From NCBI RefSeq assembly GCF_006539285.1, contig NZ_BJMS01000001.1, forward strand, positions 1 through 49,033: a stretch of DNA of 49,033 nt, read 5' to 3'. The DNA is from Sporolactobacillus inulinus. GTDB taxonomy: Bacteria > Bacillota > Bacilli > Bacillales > Sporolactobacillaceae. A program made the translations under genes and the position numbers. Shown in pieces: positions 16,944 to 25,561 of this stretch; position 1 is the stretch's first letter; every line of letters begins with the position of its first letter. Under the pieces are notes generated by a model, which saw only the letters and a program-made list of their open reading frames with translations, was not told where the DNA came from and made no database searches.

Positions 16944-18596
16944 TTGAAAACAAAACAGTTGAACAACGCCACACGGTACTCTGATTTTCGAGAAATGATT
17001 TACGCAAGTGCAAAGAAATTCAGAAAAAAGACTGCCTTCCAAATAAAGATTAGAAGCGGGAGCTACCGATACGTGAGTTATGCTCAATTTAAACAGGGGT
17101 ACAGGGCGGTAGGCACACATTTTCTAAATCTCGGCTTGCACGGTAAGCGAATCGCAGTCATCGGTAAAAACAGCTACGCATGGGTGCTGCACTATGCGTG
17201 TGCCGCTACGGTCGGTGTGGCGGTTCCAATCGATCGTGAACTGTCACCTGAAGATATGCATCAATTCATTGTCAGTGCCGACTGTGCCGCGATATGTGCG
17301 GACAAGGAGATCCTCGAACAATTAAGACCACTCATCAGCAGTCAACGATTACTTTTGCCTTTGCAGGATACCCTGCCAGCGATTGCTGAAGATGATACGC
17401 GCATTGACACAGTTCCGATTGCTGAAGATGAAATGAGTGTGCTTATTTTCACTTCAGGCACTTCAGGAAAGCCAAAAGGTGTGTGCCTTTCTCAAAGGAA
17501 TATTTGCGCGAATATTTTTGCGACTTCACAAATCGTAAAAATCACGTCACGCGACAAAACACTTTCAATCCTGCCACTATGTCATACGTACGAATGCACA
17601 TTGGATTGCTTGCTTATTCTTTCACGTGGTGCCTGCATTGCTTACGCCGACAGCCTGAATGCGATACGCCGCAATATTCTTGAATATCGGCCAACGCTTC
17701 TCGTCGTCGTTCCTGCGCTATTGCAACTTTTAGACAAGCGGATTCAAGCGGCTATCGCAAAAAATAGTCCGGCAAAGTATCAAGCAAAGCTCAAAACATC
17801 GTCACTCTCAATGGCGCTTCGAGACTTACCTGCGCTTGTAAGAATGGCAATTCGTCGAAAAGTGAAGAAATCGCTTGGGGGCAAAATTCATACATGCATT
17901 GTCGGCGGGGCAGATCTTCCCTCTGCTGTGGTCGAGGATTTTCTAGCACTTGGCATCAGAGCTTTACAGGGCTATGGGCTTACGGAAACAGCTCCTCTTT
18001 TGGCGGGTAACAATGATTTTTATTTCAATGCTAAATCAACTGGTGTTGCGGTCCCCGGCGTCGAATTGATGATCGACAGCCCCAATGAATCCGGTGTCGG
18101 CGAAATTCTTGCCAAAGGCGACAATATCATGCTCGGTTACTTTAACGATCCGGAGGCTACGGCCAACACATTCTGCAACGGTTATTTTCGGACAGGTGAT
18201 TTAGGATTCATCGCTGAGGACGGCGCCCTGTATATCAAAGGGCGCATGAAGAATGTCATTGTCACAGCTAATGGCAAAAACATTTATCCGGAGGAATTAG
18301 AGGCACGCCTGTTAGAAAAAGAAACGATCAGTGAAGCACTTATTCTTACGGGGAACGATCGTAACGGAAGTATTTGCGTGAGGGCCAAAATATTCCCGAA
18401 TTTAGATTGCGTCACCGAATTGGTCGGCCATCTGCCTGCCAAAGAAGAATTACAGGCGATGATAAAATCAATTATCGATGACGTGAACAACAAAATGCCA
18501 AATTATAAACACATCCGTATGTTTGAAATTCTGGAAAACGAGTTTGAGAAAACAACGACAAGAAAAATCAGACGATGCGGCATGAATCTCGTTTGA
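16944..18596 (+). CDS. AMP-forming acyl-CoA synthetase-like enzyme (ANL superfamily)
   Basis: TTG 16944 is the start, with AAGGAG eight bases upstream. The 550-residue protein is a complete adenylating enzyme: P-loop motif FTSGTSGKPKG (residues ~170-180), GYGLTETAP, TGDLG, the hinge KGRMKNVIVTANGKNIYPEE and, near the C-terminus, TTTRKIRR with the likely catalytic lysine. It resembles long-chain fatty acid-CoA ligases, which activate an acyl group as AMP ester and pass it to CoA; acyl chain and acceptor cannot be told from sequence. It is monocistronic and divergent from lctP. In B. subtilis no such gene stands between gerE and gerM, so it belongs to the inserted segment. Confidence 0.85.
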   Translation: MKTKQLNNATRYSDFREMIYASAKKFRKKTAFQIKIRSGSYRYVSYAQFKQGYRAVGTHFLNLGLHGKRIAVIGKNSYAWVLHYACAATVGVAVPIDRELSPEDMHQFIVSADCAAICADKEILEQLRPLISSQRLLLPLQDTLPAIAEDDTRIDTVPIAEDEMSVLIFTSGTSGKPKGVCLSQRNICANIFATSQIVKITSRDKTLSILPLCHTYECTLDCLLILSRGACIAYADSLNAIRRNILEYRPTLLVVVPALLQLLDKRIQAAIAKNSPAKYQAKLKTSSLSMALRDLPALVRMAIRRKVKKSLGGKIHTCIVGGADLPSAVVEDFLALGIRALQGYGLTETAPLLAGNNDFYFNAKSTGVAVPGVELMIDSPNESGVGEILAKGDNIMLGYFNDPEATANTFCNGYFRTGDLGFIAEDGALYIKGRMKNVIVTANGKNIYPEELEARLLEKETISEALILTGNDRNGSICVRAKIFPNLDCVTELVGHLPAKEELQAMIKSIIDDVNNKMPNYKHIRMFEILENEFEKTTTRKIRRCGMNLV

Positions 18597-18706
18597 TCGA
18601 ATCCGGCAAACAAAGCGCATGCTATGAGGACAGCACGCCGCTTACAGAAAAGCAAGGCTAGTGCCCGTATTTAAATAGATAAAGTTCATCGCACCATCAT
18701 TTATCA

Positions 18707-18765
18707 GAGAGCTTTTTAGCGCTGTCCCCTACTATACGCATAAAAAGTTCTCTATTTATTTTTAA
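18707..18765 (+). terminator. Probable terminator after the acyl-CoA ligase gene
   Basis: GAGAGCTTTTT (18707-18717) can pair with AAAAAGTTCTC (18742-18752) with one G-U pair, followed by TATTTATTTTTAAAT. The loop is long (24 nt), so efficiency is uncertain. Confidence 0.45.
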
Positions 18766-18804
18766 ATAAAAAACAACAGCCGGCCCTTATTCAGGAACCG
18801 GCAG
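18766..18804 (-). terminator. Terminator after gerE
   Basis: On the - strand GCCGGTTCCT and AGGGCCGGC form a stem with small irregularities, followed by TTGTTTTTTATTT just past the gerE stop codon. Confidence 0.75.
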
Positions 18805-18807
18805 CTG

Positions 18808-19032
18808 CTATAATTTGAGTTCTCCGAGTCTCAAAAGTTCGACAACCGCTTGGGAGCGTCCCTTCACACCTAATTTCTGCATGGTGTTCGAGATATGGTT
18901 CCGAACTGTTTTTTCACTGATGAAGAGTTCTTTTGCTATGTCGCGTGTTGTCTTGTCTTGAACGAGAAGTTCGAAAACTTCTCGTTCTCTCTTCGTCAGC
19001 AATGGTTTTGGACGGTGGTATTCTTCTTTCAA
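18808..19032 (-). CDS. gerE: Late mother-cell sporulation regulator GerE
   Basis: The start is TTG 19032, supported by AAGGAGGGGG just upstream. The 74-residue protein is almost entirely one LuxR-type helix-turn-helix domain (LTKREREVFELLVQDKTTRD...ISEKTVRNHISNTMQKLGVK) and matches GerE along its full length. GerE acts in the mother cell late in sporulation with sigma-K, activating and repressing spore coat genes. A CATAAACT sequence about 60 bp upstream resembles sigma-E/sigma-K -10 boxes, but no clear -35 box is seen. Confidence 0.97.
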   Translation of the reverse strand: MKEEYHRPKPLLTKREREVFELLVQDKTTRDIAKELFISEKTVRNHISNTMQKLGVKGRSQAVVELLRLGELKL

Positions 19033-19164
19033 ATTTCCCCCTCCTTGCTCAGCAGAAGAGCGGGCGGGAAAGGCTTTTAGTCACTTACAGTTTATGACGT
19101 GAGGCACGATGCGTGCGCAGATTGATTATTTTACGCAAAGTTACATGAAACGTTCTTGGGACGA

Positions 19165-20553
19165 TTATTGGTGCGGGTGAACCATCTGCTCCGGTTTAAC
19201 CAGTGCATCAAAAGCTTCACCGCTTAAAATGCCCAGTTTAATTGCCGCATCGCGAAGGCTGATCCCCTCTCGATGGGCTAATTTAGAAATTTTCGCCGCT
19301 TTTTCATAGCCGATCTTCGGATTAAGCGCAGTGACCAGCATTAAAGAATGATGCAGAAAATAATCGATTTGTTCTTTGTTTACCTTGATTCCTGCAGCGC
19401 AATGAGCGGCAAAGGAATGCATCACATCACCAAGCAGTTTCGTGGATTGGAGAAAATTATAGCCAATCACCGGTTTAAATACATTGAGCTCAAAATTGCC
19501 TTGACTCGCTGCAAAACCGATTGCCGCATCGTTTCCCATGACTTGAACAGCAACCATCGTTACGGCTTCGGCTTGTGTCGGATTGACCTTTCCTGGCATA
19601 ATCGAGCTGCCCGGTTCATTCGCTGGAATTTCCAATTCGCCAAGTCCGCAGCGCGGTCCGCTCGCCAGCCAGCGCACATCATTGGCGATCTTCATCAAAT
19701 CAGCCGCAAGTGCCTTTAATGCGCCGTGAGCGGCAACGACGGCATCATGACTGGTCAAGGCGTGAAACTTGTTCGCAGAAGCGTGGAATTTCTTGCCTGT
19801 AATTGTACTGATTTCCTCAGCAGCCTGGTCGCCAAATGATGCCGGTGCGTTCAGTCCGGTGCCTACCGCTGTTCCGCCGATCGCCAAACTCTTCAAATGA
19901 TCAAGCGTATTTTCGATCAGCACCTTTGACTCCTTCAGCATGTACGCCCATCCACTGATTTCCTGTCCTACGGTCAGAGGCACTGCATCTTGAAGATGGG
20001 TACGGCCAATTTTCACGATGTCGCTGAATTCTGCGGCTTTTTGATCCAGAATGGTTTGCAGTTCATCCAGTGCAGGAAGGACATGGTCTTCAACCGCTTG
20101 AACAGCAGCGATATGTAAAGCCGTAGGAAATGTATCATTGGAGCTTTGTGCTTTGTTTACATCATCATTGGGGTGTACGTGCTGATCAATCCCTTTTGCC
20201 TTAAGAAGCTGACTGGCACGATTGGCCAGCACTTCATTCATATTCATATTTGACTGGGTTCCGCTTCCGGTTTGCCACACAACAAGGGGAAACTCTTCAT
20301 CCCACTTTCCGTCAATCACTTCATCTGCTGCTTCCGCAATGGCTTCGGCTTTATCCGAATCTAGAAGCGTAAGCTTTTGATTGGCAATCGCCGCTGCTTT
20401 TTTCAGGATTGCGAAGGCTCGGACGATTTCCAGCGGCATTTTTTCCCATCCGATCTTAAAATGATCCTTGCTTCTTTGCGTTTGTGCAGCCCACAGACGT
20501 TCTGCAGGGACGCTCACTTCACCCAAAGTATCATGCTCCACTCGGTAGTTCAT
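19165..20553 (-). CDS. fumC: Class II fumarate hydratase
   Basis: The 462-residue protein has the aspartase/fumarase signature [13 protein letters not shown] near residue 320, GSGTQSNMN at 96-104 and [11 protein letters not shown], with the normal class II length. It interconverts fumarate and malate in the cytoplasm without an iron-sulfur cluster. ATG 20553 has AAAGGATTG upstream. It lies between gerE and yslB, the position that sdhCAB (succinate dehydrogenase) takes in B. subtilis. With no sdh genes here it may serve a partial or reductive branch rather than a full TCA cycle. Monocistronic. Confidence 0.96.
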   Translation of the reverse strand: MNYRVEHDTLGEVSVPAERLWAAQTQRSKDHFKIGWEKMPLEIVRAFAILKKAAAIANQKLTLLDSDKAEAIAEAADEVIDGKWDEEFPLVVWQTGSGTQSNMNMNEVLANRASQLLKAKGIDQHVHPNDDVNKAQSSNDTFPTALHIAAVQAVEDHVLPALDELQTILDQKAAEFSDIVKIGRTHLQDAVPLTVGQEISGWAYMLKESKVLIENTLDHLKSLAIGGTAVGTGLNAPASFGDQAAEEISTITGKKFHASANKFHALTSHDAVVAAHGALKALAADLMKIANDVRWLASGPRCGLGELEIPANEPGSSIMPGKVNPTQAEAVTMVAVQVMGNDAAIGFAASQGNFELNVFKPVIGYNFLQSTKLLGDVMHSFAAHCAAGIKVNKEQIDYFLHHSLMLVTALNPKIGYEKAAKISKLAHREGISLRDAAIKLGILSGEAFDALVKPEQMVHPHQ

Positions 20554-20773
20554 TCATCTCTCAATCCTTTCTTGTTACTGTCTTTAGTTTTGCACATTCG
20601 GCTGATTTTGTGAATCATTTCTTGACATGTGCTTGATTGTGAAACACAATTTAGAAGTTCTCCCCCTAAAAGAAAAAGACGAGAACATCATAAAAAATAA
20701 ACTGTGCAGCGCATCATTCTTTCATAGTGAAACAGCGAAAAGACCGTTATAATAGTTTGTGGAGGGATAGAAG

Positions 20774-21241
20774 ATGACGAGAAATGAAACCTGTCCACAG
20801 CCGGAGCACTACGGTGACGCGACCGTACCGGCTTTTGGTTATGAATTGATTCGAAATTTATTAATTCCAGAACTTCTGAACAAGGAAACTGCTCCGATCT
20901 TGTACTGGTCCGGTCGTAAGCTCGCCAGACGGTATCCACTCGAAAATGAGCAGCAAATCATCGACTTTTTTACTCGCGCCGGATGGGGGCATTTGCAGCA
21001 AGTCAGTCAATCAAAAAATAAAACGACGTTTGAATGCAGCTCCGCACTTGTTGAAGCGCGGATTAAGGATTTCCCGAACACAGACAGCTTTTCACTTGAA
21101 TCCGGATTTATTGCTGAACAAATCCAGCATCAAACCGGCTGCGTCGCGGAAACCTATATGGAAGTGAAAAATGGTCGTCAAAAAAAGATTGTTTTTCAAG
21201 TGAAATGGGATGCAAAGGATCATGTACATAACAATGAATGA
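20774..21241 (+). CDS. yslB: YslB-like DUF2507 protein
   Basis: The 155-residue protein resembles YslB (DUF2507), a small cytoplasmic family with a TRAPP/heme-NO-binding-like fold and unknown function; VPAFGYELIRNLLIPELLNKE and ILYWSGRKLARRYPL are characteristic. ATG 20774 has GGAGGGATAG just upstream and a TATAAT hexamer at 20748-20753 (the -35 box, TAGTGA, is poor). As in B. subtilis it is next to lysC, but here it faces it convergently across a terminator. Confidence 0.85.
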   Translation: MTRNETCPQPEHYGDATVPAFGYELIRNLLIPELLNKETAPILYWSGRKLARRYPLENEQQIIDFFTRAGWGHLQQVSQSKNKTTFECSSALVEARIKDFPNTDSFSLESGFIAEQIQHQTGCVAETYMEVKNGRQKKIVFQVKWDAKDHVHNNE

Positions 21242-21257
21242 TCTATTGCTCACAAAA

Positions 21258-21305
21258 AACAATCAAAATCCCCCGAGAATGGGTCACATCCTCGGGGGAT
21301 TTTGA
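21258..21305 (-). terminator. Strong terminator between lysC and yslB
   Basis: CAATCAAAATCCCCCGAG pairs with CTCGGGGGATTTTGATTG (18 bp, perfect) around a 13-nt loop. The T run (TTGTTTTTTG) is on the - strand, so it mainly ends lysC; the hairpin may also stop yslB. Confidence 0.92.
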
Positions 21306-21334
21306 TTGCACAGAATCGTTTCACCGTATTCGGA

Positions 21335-21832
21335 TCAAAGGCTGACCGACTCTTCTTCCGACAAGTGGAAGGTTTCATGAAGTGTGTCGAGCGCCTCAAT
21401 CAATTTAGCCTCATCAATGATCGTTGAGACTTTGATCTCAGATGTGCTGATCATTTTAATCTTAATCTTCTGGCTGGCGAGCGCATGGAACATTTCTGCT
21501 GCAACCCCTGGGTTAGAGGCCATGCCTGAGCCGACGATCGATAACTTGGCCAATTCCGATTCATAGATCAGCTGCTGATAGCCCAGTTCTTTTTCGCTTC
21601 CACGGAGAACATCCAGTGTCTCTTCCAAAAGTTCCTGATCAACGGTAAAGGACAGGTTCGTTCGCGCTTCATCAAGCACATTCTGCACAATGACGTCGAT
21701 ATTGATCTTTTTGTCTGCAATGGTATCAAAGACGTGCGAGACCGCCGACACATTATTCGGCAGTCCAAGCAATGTCACTTTGGTAACATTTTTTTCAAAA
21801 GCGAGCCCACGAACCGACTTACTCGTTTCCAT
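21335..21832 (-). CDS. lysC: Aspartokinase II beta subunit from an internal start
   Basis: Codon 246 of lysC is ATG (21832) preceded by AAGGAGGA seven bases upstream, a full ribosome binding site inside the coding region. Translation from it would give a 165-residue protein made only of the two ACT domains. B. subtilis aspartokinase II is known to consist of an alpha chain and a beta chain made from an in-phase internal start at the equivalent place; the conserved internal site here indicates the same arrangement. The sequence shows the site; production of the chain is inference from that family knowledge. Confidence 0.75.
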   Translation of the reverse strand: METSKSVRGLAFEKNVTKVTLLGLPNNVSAVSHVFDTIADKKINIDVIVQNVLDEARTNLSFTVDQELLEETLDVLRGSEKELGYQQLIYESELAKLSIVGSGMASNPGVAAEMFHALASQKIKIKMISTSEIKVSTIIDEAKLIEALDTLHETFHLSEEESVSL

Positions 21833-22567
21833 TGATACTTCCTCCTTAATGACCGTGCCTTCCTCATCGGTAAATGAGGAGCACACGACGAGCTCAAGAT
21901 GACTGTTTTTTGCATACTCAACTGCGCGCGGATGAAGGACGCCCGCTCCAAGGTAAGCCATCTCGAGCATCTCATCGTAACTGATTTCCTTAAGTTTTCG
22001 CGCCTTTTTCACGAAGCGCGGATCGGTCGTGAAGACACCGGTCACATCTGTGTATATTTCGCAGCGCTTAGCAGCGAATGCTTCGGCAATCGCTACTGCC
22101 GATGTGTCTGAACCGCCGCGGCCTAATGTTGTAATGTCGCCAGTTTCGGTGACGCCTTGAAAACCTGCGATGATGATGATTGAGCCTTCATTTAATTGTG
22201 GACGGATCAGGGAGGTGTCAATCGATGCAATCCGTGCATTTTCGTGAACCGCTTCCGTCTTGATTCCAGCCTGCCAACCCGTGTATGAGATCGCTTTATG
22301 GCCGCGTTCGTTCAGCACCATTGACAGTAAAGCAATGGTCACCTGTTCACCCGTTGACAAAAGCACATCCATTTCCCGTTTTGACGGTCGATCGGAAATC
22401 TCGCCGGCCATAGAGACCAACTGATCAGTCGTTTTTCCCATTGCAGAAACAACCACAATTACTTGATCGCCGGCTTCTTTTTTCCTAATGACTTTATCCG
22501 CTACCTTCTGCAGCCGTTCCACCGATGCGACGGAGGTTCCGCCAAATTTCATTACTGTTAAAGCCAC
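21335..22567 (-). CDS. lysC: Aspartokinase II (lysine-sensitive), alpha subunit
   Basis: The 410-residue protein starts at GTG 22567 (AAGGAG ten bases upstream). KFGGTSVASVERL (residue 7 on), STGEQVT and GFQGVTETGDITTLGRGGSD form the kinase domain, followed by two ACT domains from about residue 265. It phosphorylates aspartate, the first step to diaminopimelate, lysine, threonine and methionine. Sequence and length match B. subtilis aspartokinase II. Expression is governed by a lysine riboswitch in the 370-nt leader. A second in-frame start within the gene should give the beta subunit (see separate entry). Confidence 0.97.
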   Translation of the reverse strand: MALTVMKFGGTSVASVERLQKVADKVIRKKEAGDQVIVVVSAMGKTTDQLVSMAGEISDRPSKREMDVLLSTGEQVTIALLSMVLNERGHKAISYTGWQAGIKTEAVHENARIASIDTSLIRPQLNEGSIIIIAGFQGVTETGDITTLGRGGSDTSAVAIAEAFAAKRCEIYTDVTGVFTTDPRFVKKARKLKEISYDEMLEMAYLGAGVLHPRAVEYAKNSHLELVVCSSFTDEEGTVIKEEVSMETSKSVRGLAFEKNVTKVTLLGLPNNVSAVSHVFDTIADKKINIDVIVQNVLDEARTNLSFTVDQELLEETLDVLRGSEKELGYQQLIYESELAKLSIVGSGMASNPGVAAEMFHALASQKIKIKMISTSEIKVSTIIDEAKLIEALDTLHETFHLSEEESVSL

Positions 22568-22689
22568 CTAAATTCGCTCCTTTAAACGCTGACCGGCATT
22601 TTTCATTTCGCTTTTCCGGATCCTCTCTAGAGAAGCTTTGGGATCTCTCTGATAAGCGATGACTCCTTATTCATCAAGATCTGCAGTGA

Positions 22690-22720
22690 CAAAAAGAACA
22701 GCGAGAAAATCCCCGCTGTT
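22690..22720 (-). terminator. Riboswitch-controlled terminator upstream of lysC
   Basis: AACAGCG (22697-22703) pairs with CGCTGTT (22714-22720), with CTTTTTG following on the - strand. It is the expression platform of the lysine riboswitch. An alternative pairing using TTGAAAAACG...TGTTCAA upstream could act as antiterminator. Confidence 0.8.
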
Positions 22721-22747
22721 GAACAGTCAATCGTTTTTCAACATGCT

Positions 22748-22940
22748 GAGATAGTTCTCCACACTACTTCGTCAAGGCAAACGCCCCTTCAAGTGTGACA
22801 GCTCTGCATCTATTCAATGCAGGTCCAGCCCGGAACGGACATGAATCCGTTCCCGCTTCGGCAGACTCCCCTTTCAGACGCGTTCATAAAAGTTCATGCT
22901 TCTCGCGCGACCTACTGATGAAGACTGCTCCTCTATCACT
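22748..22940 (-). promoter_or_regulatory. Lysine riboswitch (L-box aptamer) of lysC
   Basis: On the - strand the conserved L-box blocks appear in order: GATAGAGGAGC, CAGTAGG, CTGAAAGGGGAG, GCCGAAGC, TGCATTGAATAGATGCA, GCTGTCA and the closing CTATCTC that pairs with GATAG at the start. It precedes a Rho-independent terminator and lysC. Lysine binding is expected to favour termination. The 120 bases between terminator and start codon also contain self-complementary AGAGA/GGATC stretches of unclear role. Confidence 0.95.
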
Positions 22941-23004
22941 TCAGATATTTGAAAAATTAAGTTAATGAAATTATAACAAACCTGAACCGCCGAAACAACA
23001 CCTT

Positions 23005-24789
23005 TCAATCGTTCTGATCCAAATAAGTCCGCACCGATTCAGCAACTTTCTCCGGAAGTCCTGCCTCATGCAGTTCCTCTTTGCTCGCTTCTCGAATTTT
23101 TTTCATCGAACCAAATTTACGCAGCAGCATCTGTTTTCGCTGATTTCCAATTCCCGGAATATCATCAAGGAGCGAGTGAATCATCGCTTTCGCCCGAAGC
23201 TGGCGGTGGAACGTGATCGCAAATCGGTGTACTTCATCCTGAATGCGCTGCAGCAGATAGAACGCCTGACTGTTACGGGCAAGCGGAAGCGGCTGCGGCG
23301 GTTCGCCGACCACCAGCTGCGCCGTGCGATGCTTCTCATCTTTTGCCAATCCGGCTACCGGAATATACAGACCAAATTCATTTTCCAGCACATCAATCGC
23401 TGCGGACAGCTGACCTTTGCCACCATCAATTAAAATCAGATCCGGCAGCGGCCGATTTTCTTTAAGGAGGCGTCCGTACCGGCGGCGCACAACCTCGCGC
23501 ATGGTCGCATAGTCGTCCGGTCCGTTCACCGTCTTGATCCGATACTTGCGATAATCGCTTTTCTTTGGACGACCATCTTCAAAAACAACCATCGCTGAAA
23601 CCGGATCTGTCCCTTGAATGTTTGAGTTGTCAAAGGTTTCAATGCGGCGCGGTGCCGGCATATCAAGCGCTTCGCCTAACTGTTCGACAGCGCCAATGGT
23701 CCGATTCTCATCACGTTCAATCAGTGCGAATTTTTCTTTCAAGGCAATACGCGCATTTTTCACAGCCATTTCAACCAAATCTTTTTTTCGTCCCCGCTGC
23801 GGCTGAATGACATTGGTTTCCAGCATTTGCGCGATTAACTCTCGGTCAACCGATTGCGGAATCAGCACTTCTTTCGGCTTCAAATGGTTCTGATGGCTGT
23901 AAAATTGACCGATAAACGTTAGAAAATCTTCTTCCGGCTCCTGATAGAAAGGAAAAAGAGATACCTTCCGTTCAATCAGCTTACCTTGGCGCATGAAAAA
24001 GACTTGGACACACATCCAGCCTTTGTCAAAGGAATAACCGAAAACGTCACGATCATCCAGATCATTAAAAATAATTTTCTGTTTCTCCATGACCGTTTCA
24101 ATATTATTGATCTGATCGCGCAGCTCTTTTGCCTTCTCGAAGTTGAGTTGATCGGAAGCTTCCAGCATTTCCTGCTTCAGTTTCTTTTTCACGTCCTTAT
24201 AGCCCCCGCCGTTAAGAAATCGGGTAATCTCCTCTGCCATCGTCCTGTACGTTTCTGGAGGAATTTCGTTGACGCAAGGGGCTAAGCACTGGCCGATATG
24301 ATAATAAAGGCAGACGCGGTTCGGCAAGGTACGGCATTTTCGCAGCGGATAGAGATGATCGAGAAGCCGCTTCGTTTCATTCGCTGCGGTGACGTTCGGG
24401 TACGGGCCAAAATACTTGCCACTCTTGCGATTGACTTTACGTGTGATGATCAGCCGCGGATACTTTTCAGAAGTTAATTTAATATAGGGATAGCTTTTAT
24501 CATCCTTGAGCATGATGTTGTAACGCGGCTCGTACTTTTTAATCAAATTAATCTCTAGAAGCAATGATTCAATTTCTGATGAGACCACGATATATTCAAA
24601 ATCGGCAATATCAGCAACCAGACGCTGTGTTTTGGCATCGTGAGACCCGCTGAAATACGAATGTACGCGGTTAAATAAGTTTTTCGCTTTGCCGACATAG
24701 ATAATTTCGCCTTGGCTATTCTTCATCTGATAACAGCCCGGCTGTTTGGGAAGAAGGCTCAATTTTTCTTTAATTTTTTCATTTATCAT
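23005..24789 (-). CDS. uvrC: Excinuclease ABC subunit C
   Basis: The 594-residue protein has the N-terminal GIY-YIG nuclease domain ([21 protein letters not shown]), a Cys-containing linker ([17 protein letters not shown]), a UVR motif ([14 protein letters not shown]), the RNase H-like 5' incision domain ([20 protein letters not shown]) and a C-terminal helix-hairpin-helix region ([17 protein letters not shown]). With UvrAB it cuts on both sides of bulky lesions. ATG 24789 has AAGGATG seven bases upstream. Its order with trxA and lysC is as in B. subtilis. Confidence 0.98.
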   Translation of the reverse strand: MINEKIKEKLSLLPKQPGCYQMKNSQGEIIYVGKAKNLFNRVHSYFSGSHDAKTQRLVADIADFEYIVVSSEIESLLLEINLIKKYEPRYNIMLKDDKSYPYIKLTSEKYPRLIITRKVNRKSGKYFGPYPNVTAANETKRLLDHLYPLRKCRTLPNRVCLYYHIGQCLAPCVNEIPPETYRTMAEEITRFLNGGGYKDVKKKLKQEMLEASDQLNFEKAKELRDQINNIETVMEKQKIIFNDLDDRDVFGYSFDKGWMCVQVFFMRQGKLIERKVSLFPFYQEPEEDFLTFIGQFYSHQNHLKPKEVLIPQSVDRELIAQMLETNVIQPQRGRKKDLVEMAVKNARIALKEKFALIERDENRTIGAVEQLGEALDMPAPRRIETFDNSNIQGTDPVSAMVVFEDGRPKKSDYRKYRIKTVNGPDDYATMREVVRRRYGRLLKENRPLPDLILIDGGKGQLSAAIDVLENEFGLYIPVAGLAKDEKHRTAQLVVGEPPQPLPLARNSQAFYLLQRIQDEVHRFAITFHRQLRAKAMIHSLLDDIPGIGNQRKQMLLRKFGSMKKIREASKEELHEAGLPEKVAESVRTYLDQND

Positions 24790-24890
24790 TGATGATCATC
24801 CTTTAACTGCAGTTAGAAAAACCAACAAGCTCGAGCTTACTTCCGCAGGATGCGCCGGTTTTTTAATTTTCAGGCTGACGTTGGTTTGTA

Positions 24891-25040
24891 GCTTTGCGGT
24901 TGTGCATCAACGCTTCGGTTGCTCGCTTGCCGCGGGCAGTCCGGAAACCTCCTCGGCTCTTGGCAAAATGCCTGCGGGGTCTCCACCTGGCTTGCATCAA
25001 CAAGGTGCAATCTCGCGGGCGTGCCCGAGCATATGAGCAT
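24891..25040. repeat. Copy B of the GC-rich dispersed repeat (long)
   Basis: Contains TTGCTCGCTTGCCGCGGGC (24919-24937), CCTCCTCGGCTC, TGCCTGCGGGGTCTCC and CATCAACAAGGTGCAATCTC (24995 on), the last ending in GCGGGC. The internal order CGCGGGC - CCTCCTC - CTGCGGGGTCTC - CATCAACA - CGCGGGCG is shared with copy C at 30492. It contains several short self-complementary segments (CGGGCGTGCCCG, CACCT/AGGTG). The remainder of the uvrC-trxA gap (24790-25148) holds nothing else except the trxA terminator. Confidence 0.7.
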
Positions 25041-25082
25041 TTGCTTCACAGGCTTTCCTCGACCAAACGCATAGACCTTGCA

Positions 25083-25131
25083 AAGAAAAGCCGGGGCGGC
25101 TTTGCGTCTGCAAATCGTCCCGGCTTCTTTG
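25083..25131 (-). terminator. Probable terminator after trxA
   Basis: On the - strand AAGAAGCCGGGACG and CGCCCCGGCTTTTCTTT can pair with one mismatch around a long loop, followed by T-rich sequence, 18 bases beyond the trxA stop. Confidence 0.6.
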
Positions 25132-25148
25132 GTTGCATTCAGTTCGAA

Positions 25149-25466
25149 TCAGCCGATGTGCTGTTTAATCCGTTCTGCCAGTGCTTCTTTCGGCTGGAAG
25201 CCGACAACTTTGTCAACCACTTCGCCGTCCTTGAACAAGAACATCGTTGGGATACTCATAACCCCATATTTGCTTGCTGTTGCTTGATTTTCATCAACAT
25301 CCAGCTTCACAATTTTTAGATTATCCGCTAATTCAGAATCGACTTCTTCAAGAACCGGAGCCATCATTTTGCATGGTCCGCACCACGTTGCCCAAAAGTC
25401 GGCAAGGACAAGTCCCTTAGAAGTTTCATCCGTAAAATTTGCGTCGTTTACTTGACTAATCGCCAT
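25149..25466 (-). CDS. trxA: Thioredoxin
   Basis: The 105-residue protein has the redox site WCGPC (residues 28-32) within DFWATWCGPCKM, the cis-proline segment MSIPTMFLF and normal thioredoxin length. It reduces protein disulfides and supplies electrons to ribonucleotide reductase and other enzymes. AAGGAGG lies upstream of ATG 25466. Its neighbours mutS2 and uvrC agree with the B. subtilis order, but the fatty-acid degradation and electron-transfer flavoprotein genes that lie between mutS2 and trxA there are missing. Confidence 0.98.
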   Translation of the reverse strand: MAISQVNDANFTDETSKGLVLADFWATWCGPCKMMAPVLEEVDSELADNLKIVKLDVDENQATASKYGVMSIPTMFLFKDGEVVDKVVGFQPKEALAERIKQHIG

Positions 25467-25561
25467 TTCAGAAAAACCTCCTTGATTAAATCAGAATGCC
25501 TTATGAAACAAAGTATAGCATGTGCAATGATTTGATGCCATTATTCAGCTTGAGCACTAAA

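Noticed and set aside
24894-25319. 141-codon + strand ORF over the uvrC-trxA gap
   Set aside because: Made of repeat copy B and the antisense of trxA; no translation signals.
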